The translations under genes and the position numbers were made by a program. From the NCBI GenBank assembly GCA_023374025.1, contig SIJG01000056.1, positions 799,935 to 863,934 of the forward strand: 64,000 nt of DNA, read 5' to 3'. Below the pieces are notes generated by a model. It worked only from the letters and a program-made list of their open reading frames with translations, did no database searches and was not told the DNA's origin. Positions 37,801 through 49,800 of this stretch are shown piece after piece. How positions within the stretch are numbered: position 1 is the stretch's first letter; every line of letters starts with the position of its first letter. This DNA is from Heterodera schachtii (lineage: Eukaryota; Nematoda; Chromadorea; Rhabditida; Heteroderidae).

Positions 37801-40800
37801 GCGGAACAATTCGCTGGAAACGGAAGTTGAAAATTAAAACTGATTTTCAAAAATGCTTTAAATTCGCGAATGCGCCAATTTGTTGGTTTTAGCCAGGGAA
37901 AACAATTACTTTTTCTGAAATTTCAGGAAAATTTAATTTTAAAATTTCCCGGTTTTCGGCCCATAAATTCGGGCCCAATAATCCGCGTGCGACTCGTCCG
38001 GTCCGTCCACTGACCGTTCTCACACTCGCGCTTCAGTTTCGGCCTGGCGCGCCGGTCGCACAGTGCCGCCGCGGTGGCCAATGTGCCGTTGCGGAACGCG
38101 CAGCGAACATCGCGCCGCATCTTCAAACATTTTTAATTTATTGGAAAAATTTAAAACAAGGACGGCACAAACCCACCAATGCCGTGCCGTGCCGCACACA
38201 GCGCGAGGCGGCACACTGAAAGCTAATTTCAAATTGAAAATTTAAATTTAAGAATTATTTTTTATTATTATTATTATGTTAATAAAGAAAAGTAATGTAA
38301 AATTAAAAATTTAAATTTGTAATTAGTTGAATATTCTTTTAATTCGATTGCCTATAATAATTTTATTACCCATTTATTTATAATAAATTTAACACAGTAA
38401 ATTCTTATTAAAATAAAATAAAATAAAGTAAATATGTTTCTTTAACTTACAAATTAAACAAAACATTTAAACCAAAACTGCATAAATATTTCCGTAGAAA
38501 AAATCCAATTAAGTAATTAAATTAGTTAATTATTGAGCACTAATTGTCCCATGATTAAACAACTTAATTCATAAATGTTTTGTGTTTAATGATAATAAAT
38601 AAAATTAATTTGCATAGAAAATCAAATTAAGGAATTAAATTAGTAATCATTGTGCATTAATTATCCCATCATTAAAAAATAATTTAATAATTCTTAATTG
38701 ATTAATGAGTTGTTAACTTATCTTTATAAATTATAATTAATTCATTTTTAAAACCCACATCGCTCCATGGGCCAGTCACCCATCGCGGGCACCGCTCGTC
38801 CGCGCATGGCCGTGCCGCGGCGGGTCGCGGCACGCCGAACGCCTCGCAAATGTTTTCGTCTACCGCCAAGGCGTCAGTTGCGGTGCCGTCGACGTGGAGT
38901 TGGCATTTCAGCAAACGCACCTACGGGAAAAGTGGCCAAATTAATTTTCGAGACTATATAGGCTTGCTGACTGTCCAATCCGGTTTTCGCCGGTCTCGGC
39001 CAACGACATTCGGGAATATTAATGTCGTTGCATAAAATGCAATTTTGTATAGAATCTACAAATTATACGCCGCTCCGAAATCCGGGGCGGAAAACATATC
39101 CCATAGCTATCGGCTCTAATTATTTCACTCTCGACAAAAGCCAATTTCTTGAGCAGCCGTGCCGTGCCGTACTTGGACGCCTTCGCCATGGCCACACTGC
39201 GCTTGGCGACAGTCGGCCCAGCCCGAGGTGCCGTAGTCAAGCCGGATTTGGCCAGGATCAGTAATGGAGGACATGCGCTGGAGCAGTGCGCGGCCGGCAG
39301 AGCCCAGCCGCGTGAGACTGTCCCGGACGCGCTGAAAAACGGCAAAAAATGTTTAAATTATTTATTATTTATTTATAAAATAAAAATCCTTTTAAAATGT
39401 AGAGTTTATAATTTGTTGTACAATGTATGCATATTTTAAAGCTTTATCAATGCATTTAAGACTCATTAATTGAAAAAAACCAAATTTTCTTATAATTTAG
39501 AAAATTTTTTGAAATAAATTTTTATGTTCTCAAATTTAAATATTTTAATAATAAAAATAATTTTTATTGAAATTAATTTAAATAATTCGCTTAAAATTTT
39601 TTTAATAATTGTTGAATTTATTTTAGATATTTTAAAGCTTTATTGATAAAGTTAAAGTTGTTATTGAAAATATAAATTCCTTTAATTTTATTTTTAACTT
39701 TAAAATCTATTTATTATATTAATATTGAATAATTTTATTAAAAATTAATTCAAATATTTCACTTTGTGATTTTTTTTTAATTTTTAAAAATAATTTATTT
39801 TATTTTAATTTCCAAATTTATTTATTCATCTGCATATTAATTTACCTGCAGCAATTCGCCCTTTCGTTGTTGTTTTGTTCGATTTTCAGTTGAGGGAATC
39901 TGAAATTTTACTTATTTTTTCATAATTTTTTCCCCAAAAAAATCATTTTCGTAATTACGGATTTAACTTCCATTTTTTGGCATTCCACAAAATTTTGCAT
40001 TTTTCAAATTCACTCAATTTTGTGCCATTTGTCGGGATTCGATTTTTCCCGACTCGAGGTTTTGGCATTTTAAATTTCATTTTTTCAGACTTTTTCCCTC
40101 ACTTTTTCCGCTTTTTGTTGCTGGTGTGGCTTAAAGCGAAGCGTCACATTTCCCTGCGCGCGTCCGTCCGCCGTTCGGCACGCGTAAACGCCCGCGTCGG
40201 AAAGCGTTGCGTGGAAAATGCGCAGTGCGCCGTTGGCACTCACTTTGAGTCGCGCTACAAAATCGTTTAGTACCGTAATCGTCGTTTTACAGTACTCCCC
40301 CATGGAACTAATTACGGTAAATTTGCTTACGACTGTTCTCCACCCTTCTGTCGTCCTTTGTCCACACAATGCGTCGCCGGTCACCGCCACCTTTGAGCGG
40401 GCATTTGACTTTGACCGAAGTTCTGAAAAACGGGGTACGGTATTTGGTGGGTGCTAGGCATACTGTTGAATTACCCAAAAAAACTAGGTTTTAGTCTGGG
40501 CGCCTATTTTTTGGTCAAATGTGAGACCGTGACTCTCGATTTTAATCGCAACGCCCAACTCAGTCCCAAGCTATCCATTAGCAAATTATGGGCCAAATTG
40601 AGATCAATAATCATCAGTAGATTTGTGACAAGAGTTTGCTCGGCTCAAGACTCTCGAGTCTCAGTGCCCTGCCCCAAATTCAGTGCCGGAACCCTAGCTT
40701 CCAATTTAGTGGGGCCAAAAGAGGTTAGAGACTCTTGAGATCTTATTCAGAATAAGAGCGAGACTCTCGGTTTTAAAACGCATCGCCAACTCAGTCCTAA

Positions 40801-43800
40801 GCTATCCAAGAGCAAATTATCGGCCTTGGCCGGCTCAAGACTCTCGAGTCGAGTCTCAACACCCTGCCGCAAATTCAATGCCGAACATGCCGTTGGACAA
40901 ACCCTCCGCTTAACAGGGCCCAAAAAAGGCTCGGGACTCTTGAGGTCAAACTCAGACTGGGCCAACTGTGCGCCAAGGGTGAGTCCGGCACTCTCGAGTC
41001 TCACAGTGTGCTCAAAAAGTGACCCACCCCTCGTATAAATTGGCGAATCCGCCAACTTTGAGCGTCAATTTGCGATGTTTGCGCTCGCTTGACGACGTTT
41101 CCGCGGCCGCCGCTTCGTCGTCCGCTTCCGAAAGCGGCTCGTCCTTTGATATTTTAAAATTAAAATTTAATTTTAGTAATTTAAATTTAAAATTCAAACT
41201 TTCGAGAGTGAAAAACTCATGGCGGTAGGAGCAGCAGCAAAAAATCGGGTGCCGCCTCCGTCGCCGCCGCCCTCACTACTGTAGGAAAATGTCTCCATAC
41301 TGTCGGGGCAGGGACCTGAACTTACAGTACTTTTTGCTGTAAAAATAATAATTCTTGATTAACAAAATTACTATGAAAATAAAATTGATAAATGTAATAT
41401 CTATTAAAAAGTACAGTATGCGCCGCTCCATTCGCTTACGGTAAACTTTCAAATAATTACTTAAATGATGATAGAAAGCACTAATTTAACTATGAAATGG
41501 CATATTTATAATGTATGTTTCTCTATTGAAGTGTATACAGTACCCCACTGGCTGCTCATTTCTTGCTACTGTATTACTATTTAATAATAATTGATTAAAA
41601 AATGTTATACATAATTTTCTCTCTATCAAATGCAACATGCAGCAGGGATGGCACGGAATTCCGATTTCCGAAAAAAATTTTGGGCCTCGGAATGCCATCC
41701 CTGACATACAGTACCGCAGACGCACTTCATTACTGTATTAAATTTGGAAATTCTCTCCCCCCCCCCCCAATTTTCCAATTTTACGCCGCGTACAAACAGT
41801 CGCGCCGAGTTGGTCACCGGGACCCTGGGCCCAATTCAGCGCCACCGCTTCTTACCCAAGCTGCACAAGCGTACGCTGAGCGGCTTTTGCGCGTCCGTGC
41901 AACGCGCGTCGTCCAGCGGACGCACATCGCCGAGCGCGTCGCGTCGGACGCAACGCAACACGCGCCGCTGTTCGCCGTCGGTGCCGCAACTTGCCGAGCA
42001 TTGGCCCTGAACATTATTGGCACGGCAAAATGCCGTCAACAACACAGTTTTTTCGAGTTTTTCCCACCCAATTGCCAGCGAGCCATTCGGGCGCACAGTC
42101 GACAACCCCGCAGGGCTCCTCGTCACCAGGCCGAACACTTTAATATGGAAGGGAGACACAAATTAATTATTATTATGGGAGTTTAATAGAGCTGGTTGAT
42201 AAGGAAAGCTTGAAAGTTAAGAATTCCAATGATTTGAATTGACCAGAGACGAGAGTCGAGACTGAGACCCAAAAAAAAACGAGAATTTTTGGCTCGAGAA
42301 ACTAGAAGGCCCGACTAAAAAATGAGAAATTTCTCGACTCGAAAGCCGAAATTCTCGAGAGCCGAGACTGAGAGCCAAAAAAAAAACGAGAATTTTTGGC
42401 TCGAGAAACTAGAAGGCCCGACTAAAAAATGAGAAATTTCTCGACTCGAAAGCCGAAATTCTCGAGAGCCGAGACTGAGAGCCAAGAAAAAAAAATCGAG
42501 AAATTTGTCGACTCAAGGGCCGAAACACCCGTATCGGTGAGGAAATTTGTATAAAAAGTCGAAAAAAAGGTATTACCCCGGACATTGGCCATCCGGCAAC
42601 ACCAGAAGGGTGGCGGTGGCCGCGCTTGAGCCGCTTGCGGTGCGCACGCAGCGCTAAACAATTTGCGTAAATAAAAATGTCCATAATTAATTAAGCAATT
42701 AATTAATTAGTTTCTAAATAGTTATGACGCACCACACGTCGAGTGCGCAAGCCGCCCCCGCAGGCGTGCGAACACGCGCTCCAAGGACCGATCTAAAGCT
42801 TATGAAAATGGGTTTTCTGCCGGCTTCTTCTCTGATCAGATCACCTCGATGATTAAGGCTTTTTTTGTAAGTGATTGTCTCTCGTTTCTTTTTTCCTATC
42901 TTCCCCTCCCTCTCTGACTCTTTCCCTCTGTCTTCCCTTCTCTCTCTACTCCCTTCTTCACTCCCTCTCATTTTCTCTAGGTTTTCACTCTCTCTTCCTC
43001 TCTTCCACTCGCCCCTTCTCGCTCTATCCCTCTCTCTCTCTTCCTTTTTCTCTCTCTCTCTCTCTCTGTCTCTTTCCCTCTTTCCTCCTTCTATCTCTAA
43101 CTTTTTCTTTGTCTTCTATTTTTATTTCTCTGTTTTTTTCTCTTTCCTCTTCTCTCTATCTCCCTCTTCACTTCCTTCGCACTTTTCTCTATGTTTTCTT
43201 CTCTCTTTCTCTCTCCTCCCCTCCCCTTATCTCTTCCCTTCTCTCTCTTCCCCTTCCCTCCCCTTCCCTTCTCTCTCTTCCTCTCCCCTTATCTCTTCCC
43301 TTCTCTCTCTTCCCCTTCCCTCCCCTTCCCTTCTCTCTCTTCCCTCCCTTATCTCTCTCTCCCCCTCCCTCTCCGCACCTCCCAGTCCGGCGTGCACGCA
43401 TGGCGATTGCACGTCCGCACCAGCTCCTGCGGCTTTTGTCCAGCAGCAGTGCTGTCCTCACAATTTGTCCACGCTACCGTAACCCTGCGTATCGTATCCA
43501 CACAAATCACCGGCGATCTTTGCTTGCCTCAATTTTTATGATTTTTTGAAAGTTTTAAATTTAAATTTCACTACCCCCTGAACATGAAGCGGAACATTTG
43601 GTCCAATCGCCGTGCTCCCACCGAAAAATGGTCGACGTGCCATTGCTTTATTTAAAAAAATTTAAAATACATTTAAATGATTTAAATACCGATTCGGCTC
43701 GCCCCCGAACGGTTTGGACAGCGATCGAATGGCCGATTGGGCAGCCGTCGCTTTGATCGGACATGGCGCCAAATGGCATGGTTGGAACTGTGCCGGCTTT

Positions 43801-46800
43801 GATTGATCTGAAATTTGCTTGATTTTGCCTCGAGTTTGGGCGCTCGGGTCTTGAAAATATTATAAGAAATTCTAAATTTCTTCTCTTATATTAGAGAACT
43901 TCGCGACCAAAATTTAAAAAAAATTACGGTTTTTTGCACATTATGCCAATTCTGCTATTTTTTATTTAAAATTTTTTTTTGGCTTTTTCGCCCATTTGGC
44001 CATTTTTGTTTTTTCAAGAAATCACTTGGCTTCTTCGGTTTTTAGTCTTGAGACGTTCTCAAATGGGATTCCAAGAGCTTTTTAATGATGAGTTAATTGG
44101 TCATCATTACGTTGTGCCCTCTTTAGACATATTTAAAATCGCCGCACTTGGCACATTGTGCCCATAAATCCAATTGTGGAGCCGTCAAAACATTGCTCTT
44201 GGCATAGCGCTATTTATAGGCAGTTTTGTGGCATTTACAATTCCCGGCTTGGCACATTGTGCCATTTTTGGCATTTTAAAATTTGCCACGCGCCTTGGCA
44301 TTCGTAGTCGGGCAGCCGCAAAGTGCCGCCAGCGCCTGCCATACATTCGACGAGACGCGAGCGAATGCCGGGCCCACAGCTGGCGGAACATTCGCCCCAG
44401 GCGCTGACAATAAAACTAAAAAAATTGAAAATTTTTGGAGATTTTCAATTTTTACAAGGGCCTCGTTAATCCTCCGTCCTCTGCGCCGGCAGAAGGACCT
44501 TCCGAATAGCTCATTAATTGTTTGGGCCTGAATTTTAACATAACAATTAAATTTAAATATTTTAATTTATAAAATTAATTAAAATTATTTGTGTAAAAAA
44601 TTTTAAAAAAATATTTATTCTTAAAAATATTTTATTAAAAATATTTATTTTCTTAAAATATTTACAATTTCCTTAAGTTGACTTTATTAGAAACACCACA
44701 TATTAATTAATTTCAAAGTTAATAAAGTAAAAATGAAATAAATTAAAATTTTTAGTAAAATTTAATTAAAAATATTTGTTAATACAAAAAATAAATTCAA
44801 ATTAAAATAACATATTTATTGAGTAAATTTAATTAGAAAATATTTCTACTCTAAAAATAAATTACTGAAAATTTATTTTTGAATTTATTTATTTTTTATT
44901 TTACCCTTGAAAATACAAAAATTTATTTTTACATTCTTTGCCCCGAATTTGACACAATAATCCAATTTAAGTAAAATCAAAAGAAATTGGACACTTTTCG
45001 CGTCCGTCCGCCGATGTTTGCGCGACAGAAAGACACTTTGACAATTGGGCGGATTATCCGTCACAACGGATTAGCGCGATTAGCGCGTAAATTTGCATTT
45101 TTGGGGGGGGGTGGATTTTCGCAGCCAATTTGGAAATGGGCAAAATGCCAGAAAATTTGAAATTTTCCACACAAAATTTGCACCGTTTCCATTCCTCCGT
45201 CTCCTCGTCACTGTTGTCGTCGTTGTACGGTGCCGCAGCAACCACAGAAAGTGACAGCACAAAAACAGAGGACAGTAAAAGGAATAATGAGGCTAACTGT
45301 ATGCTACAGTATGGCGACGATGGCAACATTATGCCAAAAAGTGCACTGAAAATCAAGGGGAGAGTTTGTGTGAGTGAAGAAATGGAAAATTTTAAAATTC
45401 AAAAAATTTGGAATTGCCAACAAAGGACCGAACAAAATGGCGTTGGCCAAGAACCCTAGTGTTTTGGCTTCGGCTTGGCTTAATCCCATTGACCGAGAAT
45501 TGCCAAAAATGCCAGAATTAAAAGGAACCAAGGTTGATTCCATTGACCGGGAATACCGTATTGGAAGGTACAGTATCCCCTCCCCATCTCCCAGAAAAAA
45601 AAAATGTCTGCGAACCTAAAAAATTTGCCAAAAAATGTCTTACAAAAACCAAACAATGATTGAACACAGAAACAATATGCAATACCTCCCTCCGATCCCC
45701 GTAAAAATGCCGTCCGCGTAAAATCCCTTCGCCGGAAAGGGTGGCACGAGAGTGGGGGAAGGGGTCGAGAGTTGGGGGCTCAAGCTTCACCCTCCCACCA
45801 GAGTTGTGGTGTGATGAGTAAGTAAGTGTTTTGATGGGTGGGCGGGAGGAAGTGGGCAAGAAACAACAAAAACCCTTGAGGGGACGGACAGACGGACGGA
45901 CGACGGTTGGCTTGGCCAAATGAATGAATGGCCAAATGGGGGGGGGGGGTAAAACAACGGCCGGCACAAAAGGAGGGGAGGGGGAAAACCCCTCGGGGCA
46001 TTTTCAGGGAGTCCACAATTTTCGGGATGGAAGAGCCCCCAAAATGGGCCCGGGGGAGGAAATTGGTTGTGCCAAAAGTGTTTGGCGTTGTGTACTGTGT
46101 GTGTTTGATGATGTGATGAGTGACCATCACCACCATCATCATCTGCTGCTGGCCATAACAAATGCTTGAGGGGCGCTTAATTGAACATTTTTGCCATTGT
46201 GCCCCCGGGGGCCAATGGCAATGCCAAAAAGATGGACTTTGTGCAAGCATTGTGCCAAAAGTGAAAATTCATAATATTTTTTAAAGTGGATATCATTTTG
46301 GTTCTGGAATAAAATCAAAATGTAAAGGAAAAGAAGAAATTAAGAATTTAAAAGTTTCATAAAATCAAAAAGGATTTAAAATAGAATTTTAATTATATTT
46401 TTTTATTAAATATATTTTAGGTAATTTAAATGCGAAAATTATATTCCCCGACTTTTTTTGAAGCATGAATTGTTGTGTTTGCACTATTTAAATTGATTAA
46501 TAAAATAGAATTTGAAAAGGAAAGGAATTTGCAAAATTCAAAATCCCCGCAATTTTCAATTTTGCCAATTTTGGAATTCGAAAACTTAAAAATGAAGAGC
46601 CCAATAATATTTTCGAAGTTTTATGAGAATGGCATAATGTTTTTGCTTATTTTTGTTTTGTTTTTTTTTTTGTTGGCAGCTGAATATTGGGGGAATCCCC
46701 AGGGGATTTTTGGGAGGGTCGGAGGTCCAATAAATCACCCCTCCCCCACCCTCCGAATTTCGGCATGCCCTTCGGCGTTTTGGGTGGCATCCCCCCGAGG

Positions 46801-49800
46801 CAAAGTTGGCGGGCTGTACGATTTTGGCACGATTAAATGTGATGGGCCAGAGGATTTTGAGAATTTTTGATAACATAAAAACAGGGGATTTTTATCATTT
46901 ACCCGACAAATTTAAAATTATATTTTTAAATTAAATAAATTTAATAGAAAAATAAATGGTTTGAAAATGAAATATTTAAAATAAACAAATAAAATTCTTA
47001 TTTAATTTAAAATAATTATGCAAAAAATAATATTAAAACAAATAAGCAATTAATATTAAATAATAAATTTATGTTTTATTGAAAATGTTAATAATTATAA
47101 AAATATTATCTGCGTAAAAATATTTGGTGATCTTTATTATTTTGATAGTTTAAAAAATATATTTTAGTTTATTTAAAAAAAATTTTTATTAATATTTTCT
47201 AAGTTAACAAAAAAATTTTAAACTAATTTATTTTATTAAATCTCAAATTATTATAATATATTATCTGCACATAAATATTTGATCTCTTATTGTTGTAGTT
47301 TAATAATAAATTATTTAATTTATTAAATATTTTTAATTTAATAAAAAAATTTCCTTATTTAAGTTTAATTTAATTAAAACAATAAATTTTATTAAATTTT
47401 TCAATTAAATTAATCAATTTCCCCTACTCCTCCATGCCGCCGGCGCACGAAATGCCGGACCAACATTCCTGCTCCTGGACCGGCTTTTTGCCAGAACAAT
47501 GGAACTCGTGGAACTGCTCGTCGTCGGCACGAAGACATTTCACCTTAAAAAAATAATAATTTTGGCATTTAATTTTTATTTATTTGGCATTTCATTTACT
47601 GACATTTAAATTTTTGTTTTGTCACTTTATCAGCGCCCGAAAATTAACTAATTTTGATCCTTTATTATTCCATTCTGTTGTCCCCATAAACCCCTCCAAA
47701 AATCATTATTTTTGGCATTCTAATTGCTTTATTGGCATTCGATACACTTATAAATTTAAATTATTTTTTTTTGGCATTCTGTCCCCCCCGTCCAACCGTT
47801 CGGCGTCGCACTCCGCGCCCACAGCTGGCGGAGCACGCGCCCCACTCGCCGGCCCACCATTCCGGGCACGCCTCACTGCTGCACTTGCGCACGTCCACCT
47901 TCAAAATGTTAAATGCCGCTCTAACATTGGGGAGTTGGTGGTACAATTTACAAAATTCCATAACTGGCACTACCGTATTAATGATTAGTAAATTACCGTT
48001 TACCTGATTGGCAACCCCCTTCCCCATTTGAGGGAAGGGGGAGAGGGGCTAATGAATATGGTAGAGTAATTAAGGAAAGGACGGTACTGTAATTAGTGTT
48101 AAGTTACGGTAATGTAATTAAGGAATGACGGCAATTTCTAGCACTACTACTGATGGCCAATTATCACCACCAGAGTTTGTTCAAGGATTGATCAAAATCG
48201 TGAAGCTGATCACAACTGATCAGTGCATCAGCAAGTGGGGTCACAAATGGTGCCAAAATTGGTTTGGGATTTTTCGAAAATTAAAAAAAATCCAAAAAAA
48301 AATTTCACCGGTTTTTGGCTCGGCAAGCAGTGTTGCGCGTTCACACGCCGGTCAACATTGGCATCAACCCGTTCAACACAGAACACCTCACGTCGCTGTT
48401 GCCCGGTGCCGCAGGTGGCCGAACAGTCGGCCCATTCGCCGGCAAACCATCTTTTAGGGGGGGGGGGGGACAATGGCACAAATTAATTTTTTTTTTAAAT
48501 GGCAAAAAAAAACAGGGGAAAAAGCATAGGCTAGCGGAATAAGCATAGCATTTAGCCTTCAAAAAATTGCATTTCTTGGTAAACAAAAACGAAAATTTTG
48601 GACAAAATAATGGCAATGGTTAAGGGAAAAAACCGAAGATGGCATTTTGCCTTGGCAAAAGTTCGCCAATTTTAAATATTGACATTTTTTAGAAAAAAAT
48701 ATATATATTGAGGAATGGCATTTTCGCTTTGTTGAAAAATTCAATAATGATTAATTTTTCCCAATTTTATATATGTAGAGGATATGCCATTTTCATGACA
48801 AAATCCGAGGATGGCATTTTCTTAGAAAAAAGTTGGATGAATTATTTTCTTAGCAAAAAAAAAACTACGGAGGGCATTTTCGAAAAAAGCAAAAATAAGT
48901 GAAAATTAAATTGGCACGCAAAAGCAACAGTTTGAACTGCTTAAACAGCTTGGCATGAGCGAGAAGCATTTGAATTGTAAAAAATGACGTGACGACAACC
49001 ATTCACTGAACACACATGCGAACAACAACGAACCTGGTACTGAAAAGCGAAATTTAAACGGCACAAAATGCGCACAGTTCGGCAAAAATTTCAGGGTAAA
49101 AAACAAACTTACTGATGCCTAATTTTGGGCTTCATCGAATGGCTAGAAAATAAATTTTAAACCCCCCTAAAATGGTGGATAAATGTTTGCTTTTAGGAAA
49201 AAAAAAGTGTCTTGGATCGGCACTGATCAGAGCAGACCTTATTCAAGTGATCAGGGCCAGGTTTTTGCTTCTATTGAGGAGGATTTGGAACTATGATCAA
49301 TTTGATCATCATTGATCTGAATGGTCACTATTATGCGGATTTTGAAAAATATTCGAAGAACGGATCAGTGATTAGACAGAATTTCTGAGAGATAATTAAG
49401 CCAAACAAAAAAATCCCGGCATAGCCCATCCAATCAGGCATTGATTAGACAAAAATGGTTATTCTGATGACAAACTATTGAATCAAGCATTAATGATCTG
49501 TCCAAGCCATGATTGGGCTAGGCCAACACTGATCAGACAAAATGGGGTAGCTCTGATCAGGCCAGGTTAAGTGAATTAAGCACCGGATCAGGCATAAGAC
49601 CAAAATGGCAACAAATCATCGATCGGTGCCCACTTTTTGGGGACTGATCCGTCCCGCGCTCACTTTGCTGGACAAACGATGTGCTCACAGCGCCGGATTT
49701 GCGGCCTGGGCCTCACCCGGTCGGCGCACATGCGTTCCGGCACGACGCGTTCCGTGTGAATGTTGACGCACACGGACACCGACACGCGAATGCCTTTTTC

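Larger units (their letters stand above)
34838..41315 (-). other. C-terminal exons of the punctin gene: linker, Ig, TSP1-9 to 11, PLAC
   Basis: Exons: 41315-41200, 41143-41028, 40422-40331, 40254-40103, 39899-39846, 39331-39173, 38920-38759, 38215-38177, 38120-38015, 37813-37740, 37158-37082, 37002 to about 36872, about 36840-36232, 35402-35315 and 34913-34838. The Ig domain spans two exons, with Cys in [10 protein letters not shown], Trp in IVWTKDD and the closing Cys in [15 protein letters not shown]1-9 starts [19 protein letters not shown]1-10 has [15 protein letters not shown], and TSP1-11 has [14 protein letters not shown]. The PLAC domain, split by an intron, reads [16 protein letters not shown] then [16 protein letters not shown] and ends nine residues later; its six-Cys pattern is complete. 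The junction between the exon ending near 36872 and the repeat-linker exon is not settled; a donor at GAGGAA|GTGAAC is an alternative. Confidence 0.82.

Noticed and set aside
42871..43549. Open frames of about 200 codons on the plus strand
   Set aside because: Pure consequence of the CT-rich tract (Ser/Leu/Pro/Phe only), inside a punctin intron.
44994..45040. Possible small punctin exon (RKHRRTDAK)
   Set aside because: The joins 47428-to-44403 and 45184-to-44403 are already in phase and restore a complete TSP1. Adding this piece breaks the repeat.
48700..49100. CRISPR-like or short spaced repeats near GGCATTTT words
   Set aside because: GGCATTTT occurs irregularly across the whole window, without constant spacing or unique spacers, and the DNA is eukaryotic.
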